Shown here: piece after piece, positions 26,275-35,152 of the stretch
Layout: each line of letters opens with the position of its first letter
Numbering within the stretch: the first letter of the stretch is position 1
DNA from: Flavobacteriales bacterium
GTDB taxonomy: Bacteria; Bacteroidota; Bacteroidia; Flavobacteriales_D; Sanyastnellaceae
Reading direction: 5' to 3'
Length of the DNA stretch: 54,377 nt
NCBI GenBank assembly: GCA_015665315.1
Contig: JADFAK010000081.1
Span: 1-54,377, forward strand
Notes under the pieces: generated by a model
The model's input: only the letters and a program-made list of their open reading frames with translations
Told to the model about the DNA's origin: nothing
Database searches by the model: none
Made by a program: the position numbers and the translations under genes

Positions 26275-28545
26275 CTATTTGACCTCAAAGGTCACTGAGT
26301 TGTCCGCTACATTTAATACAAACTCACCCTCTTGAATGACCCATAAATTGTCTTTTCCAACAAAGGATAGCTCGCTTATGGGGATACGCATATTCACTTC
26401 AACGGAATCTTGAGCCCCAATAGCTATTTTTTCGAATGCTCTCAACCTTTTAACACTTGGCGTAATTGAGGCTACCATATCGGTAATATAGACTTGGACG
26501 ACTTCTTTTCCAGGTCGATCACTGGAATTGGTAACCGTGAATGAAACTTGGATTTGCCCGTCTTTAGCGTATGCGTCTGAATCAAGCTTTAAATTGTTGT
26601 ATTCGAAACGAGAGTAGCTCAAGCCAAATCCAAATTCCCACTGTGGGTTGAATGCGTTGCGCCCAAAGGTCTTGTCAAGTGTTTCGGTGTACTTGTGGTC
26701 ATAAGGAACAAAAGTTCCAGTGTATCGAGGATAGGTAAAAGGCAGTTTGCCCGAAGGATTTACCTCTCCATACAAAATGCGCGCAAGAGCCTCTCCTCCA
26801 TAATCGCCAGGTAAATAGCACTGCAGAATAGCATTTGCCAGCGGCTCAATCTCTCTAATAATCAAAGGACGATTGAAAACCAAGGCAAAAACGACTGGCT
26901 TCCCTAGCTTACTCAATTCTTTTACGAGTTTTCCCTGCGCTGGAGGTAGATTTAAATCATCAATATCACCAGGCTTTTCGGTACTTGGGATCTCTCCCAG
27001 GCAAACCACAATGACGTCTGCGTTTCTCGCAGCTTGTACTGCTTTCGGGATATCTATTTGCTCGAAGAGCGAACTCCCTAATACATAATCCACATGTCCC
27101 TCCGAATATTTTTCTAGAGACTCATAAATCGTTTTGACTCCAGCCGTATTGTATGCTGTATCGACTCCTTGCCACGTGTGTGTCCATGCCCCATTCTGAA
27201 TATTCAAGGAATGTGCTGCTGGTCCGCACACCAAGATATTCGCCGACTTATCCAAAGGCAGTAGGTTCTCGGTGTTTTTCAATAGCGTAATAGACTCTTC
27301 TGCCGTGGCCAAAGCGGCTTGCCGGTGTTCAATCGACGCAAATTTATCGTAGGCTCCAAAATTTGGCATGGGCGACTCCAGAATCCCCAATTGCTTCTTC
27401 ACCCATAAAATTCGTCGGCACGAGAGATCCAGTCTGCTCTCAGCAACTTCACCGCTTTTGACCAAATCGATCAGGGCATGGTTAAACGAATAATCGTTGG
27501 GTGTCATACTCATGTCGATACCTGCTTCGATAGCCATTTTGACTGCTTCGCGCATATCCTTGGCAATTCTATGGTCCTTGTACAGCTTCATGATATCCTC
27601 CCAATCTGTCACTGCCAGACCTTTGAACCCCAACTCATCGCGGAGTAGTGTTGTAAGAATATCGTGATTGGCATGCACCGGTATTCCATTTACTTCTCCA
27701 GAATTAATCATTACCGTGAGCGCATTTCTTTCAATTGCCTTTTCGAACGTAGGTAAATAATACTCGTGCAATTGACGTTTTGGGATCCAAGCTGGCGTGC
27801 GGTCTTTCCCTGACAATGGAGTGCTATACCCCAGAAAATGCTTCATGCATGCAGCCACTTTTTCCGGGTTGGAGGGGTCATCTCCTTGGTATCCCGTGAT
27901 AACAGCATCTGTCATGCATTTGGCTAGATAAACGTCCTCACCATATGTTTCAAAGAATCGCGACCACAAAGGCTGTCGGCCAATGTCCAACACTGGCGAA
28001 AAGTTCCAAGGAATGCCCGAAGCCCTGCACTCATAGGCAGTAATGCTAGCTCCTTCTCCCACCAAGTCCGGATTCCAGGTAGCAGCCTGACCAATTTGCT
28101 GAGGAAACAAAGTCGCACCAACTGTATAGTTGACTCCATGAATTGCATCAATACCGTAAAGAATTGGAATGGTATTTCCTTCCTGCGTCGCTTTGGTTTG
28201 AATAGCGGTGATAATCTCCTTCCAATGATCGCGCGTGTAGGTATGTCCGCCTACATTCAAGATCGAACCAACAAAATAATGGTTGACAGCCGAATCAAGT
28301 TTGACTGAATCCAATGTGTGAGGCTCGACAAGATTGTAAATTTCTCCAGTTGAAATGACATCTATGTTTATCTGTGTCATTTGCCCAACCTTCTCTTCTA
28401 TGGACATTCCGGCAATCATGGCCTCTACGTCGGCCCCATAATCGAAACCTACAGCAGCGTTTTCACTCTTCTTCTCAGCAGGTTGATTGCATGAAGTCAA
28501 TAGGCAAAGCACCCCACAAGCAACTAGGACAGATCTCAGATTCAT
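26275..28545 (-). CDS. bglX: Family GH3 beta-glucosidase lipoprotein (BglX-like)
   Basis: A 756-residue lipoprotein (lipobox LLTSC, Cys19) of family GH3. The domain order is the (beta/alpha)8 barrel with KHF (K235-H236) and the nucleophile Asp314 in GLAVTDWEDI, then the alpha/beta sandwich (from ESITLLKNTENLLPL), then a fibronectin-III-like C-terminal domain ending VADNSVTFEVK. The length and order match periplasmic BglX-type beta-glucosidases that release glucose from beta-glucan oligosaccharides. It overlaps the upstream lipoprotein gene by 4 bp. It is the last gene before the site B promoter. Confidence is high for the family; the linkage preference is inferred from the GH16 neighbours. 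Confidence 0.93.
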   Translation of the reverse strand: MNLRSVLVACGVLCLLTSCNQPAEKKSENAAVGFDYGADVEAMIAGMSIEEKVGQMTQINIDVISTGEIYNLVEPHTLDSVKLDSAVNHYFVGSILNVGGHTYTRDHWKEIITAIQTKATQEGNTIPILYGIDAIHGVNYTVGATLFPQQIGQAATWNPDLVGEGASITAYECRASGIPWNFSPVLDIGRQPLWSRFFETYGEDVYLAKCMTDAVITGYQGDDPSNPEKVAACMKHFLGYSTPLSGKDRTPAWIPKRQLHEYYLPTFEKAIERNALTVMINSGEVNGIPVHANHDILTTLLRDELGFKGLAVTDWEDIMKLYKDHRIAKDMREAVKMAIEAGIDMSMTPNDYSFNHALIDLVKSGEVAESRLDLSCRRILWVKKQLGILESPMPNFGAYDKFASIEHRQAALATAEESITLLKNTENLLPLDKSANILVCGPAAHSLNIQNGAWTHTWQGVDTAYNTAGVKTIYESLEKYSEGHVDYVLGSSLFEQIDIPKAVQAARNADVIVVCLGEIPSTEKPGDIDDLNLPPAQGKLVKELSKLGKPVVFALVFNRPLIIREIEPLANAILQCYLPGDYGGEALARILYGEVNPSGKLPFTYPRYTGTFVPYDHKYTETLDKTFGRNAFNPQWEFGFGLSYSRFEYNNLKLDSDAYAKDGQIQVSFTVTNSSDRPGKEVVQVYITDMVASITPSVKRLRAFEKIAIGAQDSVEVNMRIPISELSFVGKDNLWVIQEGEFVLNVADNSVTFEVK

Positions 28546-29684
28546 AATTCCGAAATTTTAATATCATCAATTAGTATGTCTCCTGCGCCAGTTCCTTCGA
28601 AAAGAAGTTGGCGGATTTGATCCAAAACAAATCCCTTTTTATCTAGTTCCAGGGTATTCAGTGAGACGCTTATATCATTCCACTCCCCCACCTTCAGCTT
28701 GCCTTCTGAGCTCGAAAACAACACAGCTGAATGGCCTTTGAAGTCCTGGAAGCTAATTTTGAAATTGGATTCGGTATTGGGTTTAACGCGCATCGTGAGC
28801 GTCGAAATCTTATGAATGCCCCGCACATTTATTGGATACCAACCATTCCAGTTGATTCCCCATTTTGCCCACGAACAATTCTGGCTATTGTACACCCATT
28901 TTATGGTTTTGTCGCCTTTTTGATCCTTGGTCTCTTTCAGGGTCTGACAGTCATTGCCTTCGTAGCCCCAAGCGTCTTCCAAAAATCGGCCTTCTGTATA
29001 TACTTGCTGATTGGCTTCCCCCCAGGGCCTTGACTGCTCAACTTCAGCACGCATTTGATCATATTGTTCCTGGCTATAGTCTATTAGGCCAATTTCATCT
29101 ATGTAAAATGAACCTGCACCTTCCAATTGAAACTGGACTTGTTTTATGGATTGAATATCCACTTCGTCTTCGATAATAGGAAAATCCCATAAGGGCACAA
29201 TAATCTGCTTCCATGTCGTATCCATCTCCAAGCCGACCAAGTACTTGCCTGCGTCGATAAAATGATAGCTACCACCCCCACTGAAATCTTCCAAACAAGC
29301 CACAATCGGAATCGCTTTTGCTGTGCTTTCTTGTGTGCGGACAAAGAACGACAAAGCTTTATGGAAGCGTTCTTCTGACAGATCACTAGCCGTCCAGTTG
29401 GCATAGCTATTTCCGAACCCTATCCAATCACAACCCTCCTTGTTCCAATCTAGTTTAATGCTATTCTTACCGGCGTATGCCGTTGAATTACTAATTTCAA
29501 AATTCCCACAATCCTCAAGTGAATTCCACATTGTTCCCACGGCTTCGCTATAAACAATTGCCGGAGGCTGCTCAGCTTTGGGCGTAACTTCATAGACATC
29601 GTAGAGAGAAACTTGTTTGAAGCTTACTACTTGACATCCCGATAAGATCGCCGCAATTAACGCTATGATTGTAAATCGAATCAA
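28542..29684 (-). CDS. Lipoprotein with two jelly-roll (CBM11-like) domains
   Basis: A 380-residue lipoprotein (lipobox LSGC, Cys about 17). Two similar beta-sandwich domains are visible (about 55-200 and 235-380). Each has an N-terminal cysteine-containing segment (EDCGNFEISNSTAYAGKNSI; GNDCQTLKETKDQKG), a WNKEGCDWIGFG or YNSQNCSWAKWG motif, and a closing SFYIDEIGLI or DILIDDIKIS strand. This two-domain arrangement is like CBM11 or CIA30-type carbohydrate-binding sandwiches. It overlaps neighbours on both sides by 4 bp, so it is translated with them. It may take the place of the SusE/F-type surface glycan-binding lipoproteins. No catalytic residues are evident. Confidence 0.72.
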   Translation of the reverse strand: MIRFTIIALIAAILSGCQVVSFKQVSLYDVYEVTPKAEQPPAIVYSEAVGTMWNSLEDCGNFEISNSTAYAGKNSIKLDWNKEGCDWIGFGNSYANWTASDLSEERFHKALSFFVRTQESTAKAIPIVACLEDFSGGGSYHFIDAGKYLVGLEMDTTWKQIIVPLWDFPIIEDEVDIQSIKQVQFQLEGAGSFYIDEIGLIDYSQEQYDQMRAEVEQSRPWGEANQQVYTEGRFLEDAWGYEGNDCQTLKETKDQKGDKTIKWVYNSQNCSWAKWGINWNGWYPINVRGIHKISTLTMRVKPNTESNFKISFQDFKGHSAVLFSSSEGKLKVGEWNDISVSLNTLELDKKGFVLDQIRQLLFEGTGAGDILIDDIKISEL

Positions 29685-30682
29685 GGTGTATACGGTGAGT
29701 TGGTGGTAAAAATCAGATGGTCAACTAAAGCTGATGAGAATCCGTTTTCAGGATTGGCTAAATAGAATACATTGATAGCAATCAACTTCGAAGGCTCGGG
29801 CAATCCATTGCCATTGGTATCCACTTGCGAACCTTCAGCATCGAACTGGAGTCCGCCATACACGAAACTAATTAGATCCCACTCCGACCCATTGGACCAA
29901 TACTCGTACAGAAATCTGTCCTCGCTGGCTGGGTCAAAAACACCATCTCCATTCTCATCTTCATCGAACCAAAATTGAATGAAGGAATTAGTAGGACCTA
30001 CGTTCTCGAGTGCTTTGAAGCCCATATTAAAGTACAAGTTAGTCGCACTTGTAGGCAGACCGAAGGTACCTTCATCGTTTTGCACCGAAATCGAACCTAT
30101 GGCCCAGTCCCAACCAACTGTGCCTCCAAAACTATAGTGGCAATCCCCCTTGGCTGATTCTCCATTTCCGCATACTATTCCTCCAACGACTGTAGTTTGA
30201 TTAAAAGGAACCCAATTCGTGCCCGTTCCATTTTCGAAACTAGTGATCAAGTAGCCCTCATCTTGCTTGAGACCTAAAACAGAAACTGTATCATATAAGA
30301 CAGGCGCATCTTCTTCATTTGGAAAATGTACTTCGATGTAAACCTCTTCGAGGCCAAACCCAGGGAAAGTATTGGCACCTCCATTCCAAGCTGCATTGTC
30401 TATTGAAAGCACCCTGTCAAACCCAGAGATTGTTCGAGTTGCCCCCGTCTGAGACCCCGTAAAATGTATATTCCAATCGGTATTCTTCGAAAGCTCTCCC
30501 GAATAAAACACAAATGCATCAACGCCAAAATCTATCTCTGTATGGCTGATTACCAAGTCTTCGACTATCGAAAAAGGTCCGAATAAGTCATTAAGATTGG
30601 GCCCATCTACCATCTCATTATCCTCTTTGCGACATCCCGAAAATGCCAACATTACCATTGTAAATATGAATAGCTGTTTCAT
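29681..30682 (-). CDS. Surface lipoprotein, probable glycan-binding
   Basis: A 333-residue lipoprotein with lipobox AFSGC (Cys about 17). The N-terminal half is Ig-like (VEDLVISHTEIDFGVDAFVFYSG to about 130). The C-terminal half is a jelly-roll type domain (EGYLITSFENGTGTNWVPF onward) with the calcium-like acidic motif DEDENGDGVFDPASED. It resembles in layout the SGBP/SusE-type proteins that couple an Ig spacer to a binding domain, but I do not recognise a named family. It lies 3 bp downstream of the outer-membrane barrel gene and overlaps the next lipoprotein by 4 bp. The binding role is inferred from position in the glucan operon. Confidence 0.65.
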   Translation of the reverse strand: MKQLFIFTMVMLAFSGCRKEDNEMVDGPNLNDLFGPFSIVEDLVISHTEIDFGVDAFVFYSGELSKNTDWNIHFTGSQTGATRTISGFDRVLSIDNAAWNGGANTFPGFGLEEVYIEVHFPNEEDAPVLYDTVSVLGLKQDEGYLITSFENGTGTNWVPFNQTTVVGGIVCGNGESAKGDCHYSFGGTVGWDWAIGSISVQNDEGTFGLPTSATNLYFNMGFKALENVGPTNSFIQFWFDEDENGDGVFDPASEDRFLYEYWSNGSEWDLISFVYGGLQFDAEGSQVDTNGNGLPEPSKLIAINVFYLANPENGFSSALVDHLIFTTNSPYTP

Positions 30683-30685
30683 AGA

Positions 30686-32401
30686 TTAAAAAGATAAACT
30701 GAGTAAAAATGTGAACTGAGACATTCCATAATCGGCGAGCTGATCATCGCCATGTTTGATCTCAAATAATTGGTATTGGGCAGACAATGAATTCTTTTCA
30801 TTGAATCGATACCTCAATCCGCCTGCATAGGTATTCTCCACCATGTCCAGTTCGATAATGTCGAAATTTTCGATCGTATTGTACCGATCACGTTCATTCA
30901 CAAAAGCATTTCCGTGAACATTCCACAACTTGGCACCAAGCATCAAGTCCATTCCTTTGACAAATTCAACTGATAGTCCGAGATCAAACAACGTACTATT
31001 CAAATTGGCTGTTTCATACTCCTCTCCAGAACGTGACGAATTCTCATAGCGCAAACCTAATCCGAGTTTGATCTCCTTTTTCCATCCGACCAAATCGTTT
31101 AAATAAAGATCTGTTCCCGCCTCAGCCAAAATGAAGTTCATCTTTTCCATAGTTCCTGTTCCTCGAGATTGGGTCAAGGCTGCTATTTGCACGAATGTGC
31201 GGCGAAAAAGACTTGAATCATTGCGCGTAGCTTCCAGGTAAACTCCCCTTCTATTTGGAGTTGCCAATCCATAGGGCGTTGTATTATTATAGGCCGCATT
31301 GTAACTCATAAGTTCCTCCGAAATACGAAAAGAATTCTCGGTGTTGCCACTTATCACATCGGCATAGCTCATTGGTCTTCCAATCGCGTCATTCGTGAAT
31401 TGCTGGTAAACAGCGGGGAATTTGGCGTAGTTGATTCGTTTGGTCTGACTACCCGGGGATCTAAAATCGGCACCCACATCCTTGAAGCCGACAACCACTT
31501 CTATTCCGATTGGCTTCACTCCGAGAACAAGCGCCGCATCGTAGAACCAATCCGTCAATTCGTCCGGAGCTCGTGTATCTTGGTAGTTAATGTATTCTGA
31601 GGAAGACATGCCGGCCTCTCCTTTCACACCAATTTGCATCGCACTCGTAAGCGACATCATGTAGCTCAAGTCTGCCGTGTGAACACTGTTTTTAAATTGG
31701 ATACTATCAGGAATAGTTTCCTTGAGATCGAAAATATTTACACTGTTTAGTCCTACGGACAAATGCTTGCTTTGATGAATCTTCAAACTTCCTCCACCAT
31801 AAACACGCTCCGGAACAGCGATTCCATCTGTCGGTCGCTGCCGGGTGAAGAATCCTTGGATATCAATCGCCTTTATTCCACGGGCAAACTCCAAGCCAAA
31901 TCCTACCTGAGCCCCCTGCATTCTCCACATATTCTCGTCGTTGTAGAACATGTCATAGTGAACGATTTTTCTTCGCAAGGCAAACACATCAGCTTCGTTC
32001 ACGATTCCCTCTTCCTGGGTATTGAACAAGGTATAGGGAGTCATTTTTATGTCAATATCCCCTAGTTCGTACCGCACTACCCCGCCTGCTACGCCTTTCA
32101 ACGATAATTGTCGGACATTAAACGATGTTCCACCGCCCCAGAAACCACCGAGATCATTCCGAATTCTGAACATGGCAATAATTTCCGTGTTCTTATCTGG
32201 ATACAAGCTTATGCCCAAATCGACAAGCGTGTGACCGTAGTTGGCCTTGCGTGTTGTGAGTGTATCAATCGCCTCGTCAATATCCAGTTCATTGGCAAAA
32301 TAATATCCTCGGGCAGCGCCGTTAAATTGGAACTTTTTTTGCTGACCTTCCATTTGGAACGACACAAAAACCAACGCTATTAATAAGATTTTGCGGATCA
32401 T
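30686..32401 (-). CDS. Outer-membrane beta-barrel protein (porin-like), second of a pair
   Basis: A 571-residue protein with a signal peptide (ending QMEGQ). The mature protein consists of alternating amphipathic strands with a terminal aromatic (FTFLLSLSF), the usual outer-membrane insertion signal. It has no TonB box, no plug domain and no CarboxypepD_reg-like N-terminus, so it is not a SusC-type transporter. Its start codon overlaps the stop of the upstream barrel gene by one base (TAATG). The likely role is a passive or specific porin for oligosaccharides. I do not recognise a named family; DUF-type porins of this size are common in Bacteroidota. Position in the operon suggests it handles the same substrate as the hydrolases. 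Confidence 0.65.
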   Translation of the reverse strand: MIRKILLIALVFVSFQMEGQQKKFQFNGAARGYYFANELDIDEAIDTLTTRKANYGHTLVDLGISLYPDKNTEIIAMFRIRNDLGGFWGGGTSFNVRQLSLKGVAGGVVRYELGDIDIKMTPYTLFNTQEEGIVNEADVFALRRKIVHYDMFYNDENMWRMQGAQVGFGLEFARGIKAIDIQGFFTRQRPTDGIAVPERVYGGGSLKIHQSKHLSVGLNSVNIFDLKETIPDSIQFKNSVHTADLSYMMSLTSAMQIGVKGEAGMSSSEYINYQDTRAPDELTDWFYDAALVLGVKPIGIEVVVGFKDVGADFRSPGSQTKRINYAKFPAVYQQFTNDAIGRPMSYADVISGNTENSFRISEELMSYNAAYNNTTPYGLATPNRRGVYLEATRNDSSLFRRTFVQIAALTQSRGTGTMEKMNFILAEAGTDLYLNDLVGWKKEIKLGLGLRYENSSRSGEEYETANLNSTLFDLGLSVEFVKGMDLMLGAKLWNVHGNAFVNERDRYNTIENFDIIELDMVENTYAGGLRYRFNEKNSLSAQYQLFEIKHGDDQLADYGMSQFTFLLSLSF

Positions 32402-34299
32402 TAGAAGTTGATTTTAATTTCGATTGTTGTTTCGTGCCCTGCAAACTGGTCTAGGCTGTAACTTTTATCTTCAAACTGAAAATAGCGATGCCTCACATAG
32501 AGGTTTGTACTTTTTGCCATCTGAAAATCCAATCCCAATCCAAGAGCAATTCCTTCTTGATTACGAGGCCTCTTTGAATTTATATCCACTAACGTAGCAT
32601 AGTTACCAATAACCCTTTCATAGCCACCGTACACAGCCAACACCAACTTGGGATGTATGCTGTAGTAGCTCTCAAATTGATGCGAGTACTGACGTATATA
32701 TGCTTCTTCCGTGAAAACCGTAATCGCCGAGAAAGTCGGCTGGACAGAATTGTAGGAACCGAGGTAAAATAGGTAAAGCGGACGACGGAACAAGTTCAAG
32801 CTATACTTCAACTGCAAGTCCATGTTATTGAAGTGTTTCTTATTCACCACTTCGCCGTTGTCCGATAAGTCGGTCAACTGCACAGTCTCAAAAACTCCTC
32901 TGTACAACACAGATGTGCGTCCATAAGGCCCTACATCAGCCGGGAAACTCCAGCGCCAGAAACGCGACATGGTGAGACCGTTGATGGTATGCCCGTATGT
33001 AACCTGACTATTCAGATCCTCAATTTCTCGTGCGATACCATTGCCGATCGTGATCGTCAGCTTTTTGATTTGCACATCGGCATTCAAATTTATTCCTTGT
33101 CTGTTATTGGCCATTTGACCTAGACCCAACATGGCGCTTCCGTTTTGTTGAAGAACACCATTGGATCCGATAACTGTCACCGCTCCCGCAGCGGCCGAAG
33201 GCGCTTCAGAAACCGACGTATTGACGAACTCGGCATTGTTGTTCACCGCATTCGGACTAATATGATACATGTGTAATTCCAGAGGAACTTTGAAAAGTGA
33301 TTTATCCAAACTCAATTTAACCGTGGCCATTTCGCCGTAGCCAGGATTATATTGTACATCACTATATCGTGCAGCTCCCAGCTCCGCTAGAACAGCGAAC
33401 TTTTTGAAATTCAGATTTATTTCCGTCGTGTAGACGTGGTTTTCGATGGGCTTTTGGGCGAGTGCATCAGAATACGATTTTCGATTGAAGGTATTCAAGC
33501 TGAAGGTATGTTTCTTAAACTGCTTGATCAGCCTTCCTGCGTATACGTTATTCGGAATGGTATTATCGTAGAATCGAATAAAGGAATTTGCGGTTGAATC
33601 ATTGGCTGCTCCCGGATCAATAAAGGCCGATCCCGCATTTTGGGTCTTTCCATAGATGAAATTCACCGCTAACCCCAACGGAAGTTCCGTAAGATCAACA
33701 ATAAATCCCTGTACTGCCTGTTGTGCCCATCTTCCATCTTGCGAAATCGCGCCTCTTTCGTAGTACTCCCTATAGCGCTGTGTAATATCTCGAAATTGAG
33801 GATCCCATGGATTTCGATCGAACACACTGAAACGATTGTATCCCGTGAATGACTTCATAGTAAGGGAGGTCATACTGTGCCAGTGAATACCTCCTGCCTT
33901 GACACCTATATTGGCAAACTCGGTTTGAAAATTTCCGTACAGATTTATTCCCAGTTGTAAATTGCGGTAATAGTCAAACTCACCGTTATTTTGGTTCCAT
34001 ACGACTAAATCGGTCCCAAAAGACGTATTCGGCGTCGGTTTACCCGATATATTCAACGTTAACTCAGGCAACTGTGTGGCATCCCCCACCAATATAGTTC
34101 GATCAACTAGATACGAAGCTTCTCCGTCCACGACATCGATAGCATAGGGATTGGTGAACATGCGGTGTTGAGCGAAAAAACGGTAATTCCCACTAATGCT
34201 AAAAGCCTCCAGAGGCGCAGGCTTGACCAAGGTATCTTGCGCAAAGGCAAAACAGGACAGAAATAAAGCCAAATATGTTACGAGAATCCTCAAATGCAA
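32401..34299 (-). CDS. Outer-membrane beta-barrel protein (porin-like), first of a pair
   Basis: A 632-residue exported barrel protein (signal ending CFAFAQ), beginning the glucan operon. Many strands of alternating polarity run to the C-terminus (TTIEIKINF), which ends in Phe as usual for outer-membrane proteins. Like the next gene product it lacks a TonB box and plug. There are numerous Tyr/Trp-rich strands, for example RFFAQHRMF and RFWRWSFPADVGP. It shares little obvious sequence with its neighbour except the barrel plan, so the two are not a simple duplication. They could form a two-barrel uptake unit in place of SusC/SusD (inference). The control region upstream contains nested dyads. 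Confidence 0.65.
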   Translation of the reverse strand: MHLRILVTYLALFLSCFAFAQDTLVKPAPLEAFSISGNYRFFAQHRMFTNPYAIDVVDGEASYLVDRTILVGDATQLPELTLNISGKPTPNTSFGTDLVVWNQNNGEFDYYRNLQLGINLYGNFQTEFANIGVKAGGIHWHSMTSLTMKSFTGYNRFSVFDRNPWDPQFRDITQRYREYYERGAISQDGRWAQQAVQGFIVDLTELPLGLAVNFIYGKTQNAGSAFIDPGAANDSTANSFIRFYDNTIPNNVYAGRLIKQFKKHTFSLNTFNRKSYSDALAQKPIENHVYTTEINLNFKKFAVLAELGAARYSDVQYNPGYGEMATVKLSLDKSLFKVPLELHMYHISPNAVNNNAEFVNTSVSEAPSAAAGAVTVIGSNGVLQQNGSAMLGLGQMANNRQGINLNADVQIKKLTITIGNGIAREIEDLNSQVTYGHTINGLTMSRFWRWSFPADVGPYGRTSVLYRGVFETVQLTDLSDNGEVVNKKHFNNMDLQLKYSLNLFRRPLYLFYLGSYNSVQPTFSAITVFTEEAYIRQYSHQFESYYSIHPKLVLAVYGGYERVIGNYATLVDINSKRPRNQEGIALGLGLDFQMAKSTNLYVRHRYFQFEDKSYSLDQFAGHETTIEIKINF

Positions 34300-34304
34300 A
34301 CCGG

Positions 34305-34391
34305 TTAGCGTTTTACAATATGCTAAATCTATTCACTTGCAACTCAATCTGCAAGTCTCAAAAGCGATAGATATTGTAATTTTTACGCTAA
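34305..34391 (-). promoter_or_regulatory. Nested dyads and operator candidate (site C) before the barrel operon
   Basis: The outer arms are TTAGCGTTTTACAATAT (34305-34321) and an inverted counterpart at 34371-34391. The inner arms are ACTTGCA (34335-34341) and TGCAAGT (34350-34356). Both pairs are centred on about 34346. Site C, TATTGTA-ATTTT-TACGCTA (34372-34390), matches the site A dyad in 12 of 14 arm bases. A possible minus-strand promoter, TTG-N20-TAGATTTA (-7 at 34324-34331), lies within the structure. Confidence 0.5.
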
Positions 34392-34429
34392 GGTGCGGAA
34401 AATTAATTCAGGAAGCAAAACAGATAGCG

Positions 34430-35122
34430 CTAAACCTCGAAGTTAAAGCCCTTACTTTTCAACAAATTATACTGCTCTTCGTCAAACTGATAAAGCTTTG
34501 CAGGTCTGTGGGATACGTTCTGCTGGACTTGTCCGGTCTCTTTGAGGAAGTTCATTTGCAATATTTTCTTTCGGAAATTTCGGATATCCAATTCAATATT
34601 GAGGATCGCTTCGTACAAGCCTTGAAGTTCAGTCAGGGTAAAATGCGGTGGTAAGAGTTCAAACCCTATCGGCCTGGTTCGAACTGATTTCTGTAGGCGC
34701 TGAATGCACGAATCCAAGATTTGATTGTGATCGAAGGCCAGTTCCTTGACATCATTCACATTGATCCAACGGGCCTCGGCCGCAAAAGAAGAAGGATTCA
34801 GCTCGTAATCCGATATTTTGACGAGCGTGTAATATCCTGTTGTGAGCACCCGGCCGAGCGGGTGTCGATCAACCGCACCAAATGTCTCGACTTGCTCAAA
34901 AAACAAGTCACTTAATCCGGTAAGCTCCTTGAGTACGCGATTAACCGATGAATTTAGATCTTCATCAGGGGCGACCAGATCTCCAGGCAAAGCCCAAAAA
35001 CCATCAAAAGGGTCTTCACCACGCTCAATTAAAAGTATTTTTAAGTCTGCACCGTCAAATCCAAATACTACACAATCGATGGAAAAGGCTAGGGTGAAAT
35101 ATTTCTGTAAATGATCTTGCAA
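34430..35122 (-). CDS. NUDIX-family transcriptional regulator (NrtR/AraR type)
   Basis: A 230-residue protein with an N-terminal NUDIX domain (about 1-140) and a C-terminal winged helix (about 150-230). The NUDIX box (residues 48-70) is degenerate: E54, R62, E66 and G69 are kept, but the metal-binding glutamates expected at 63 and 67 are Val and Leu. Loss of hydrolase residues with a retained winged helix is typical of sugar-responsive NrtR-type regulators such as AraR of Bacteroides. The start is TTG at 35122, since no ATG exists between the promoter box and the domain. It is transcribed in the same direction as the barrel operon and lies 130 bp upstream of it. It is the obvious candidate to bind the TATTGTA dyads; the effector is unknown. 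Confidence 0.85.
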   Translation of the reverse strand: MQDHLQKYFTLAFSIDCVVFGFDGADLKILLIERGEDPFDGFWALPGDLVAPDEDLNSSVNRVLKELTGLSDLFFEQVETFGAVDRHPLGRVLTTGYYTLVKISDYELNPSSFAAEARWINVNDVKELAFDHNQILDSCIQRLQKSVRTRPIGFELLPPHFTLTELQGLYEAILNIELDIRNFRKKILQMNFLKETGQVQQNVSHRPAKLYQFDEEQYNLLKSKGFNFEV

Positions 35123-35144
35123 AACGTTGCTTTTTTTTCTCGCG

Positions 35145-35152
35145 CAAACTTA
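35145..35152 (-). promoter_or_regulatory. -7 box of the NUDIX regulator promoter
   Basis: On the minus strand TAAGTTTG is a full match to TAnnTTTG. It overlaps a CGCTAA motif also found in the barrel-operon control region (34305-34310 reversed, 34386-34391, 34428-34433), which may indicate autoregulation. Confidence 0.5.

Noticed and set aside
34179-34196. ACGGTAATTCCCACTA resembles the 9551/10608 regulatory element
   Set aside because: It lies inside the coding sequence of the 632-residue barrel (encoding NYRFF on the minus strand) and has no TTTG at the expected distance, so it is probably chance.
35119-35138. GCAA-AACG-TTGC stem followed by eight T on the plus strand
   Set aside because: The stem is only 4 bp, it overlaps the start codon of the minus-strand regulator and no plus-strand gene ends there, so it is not a convincing terminator.
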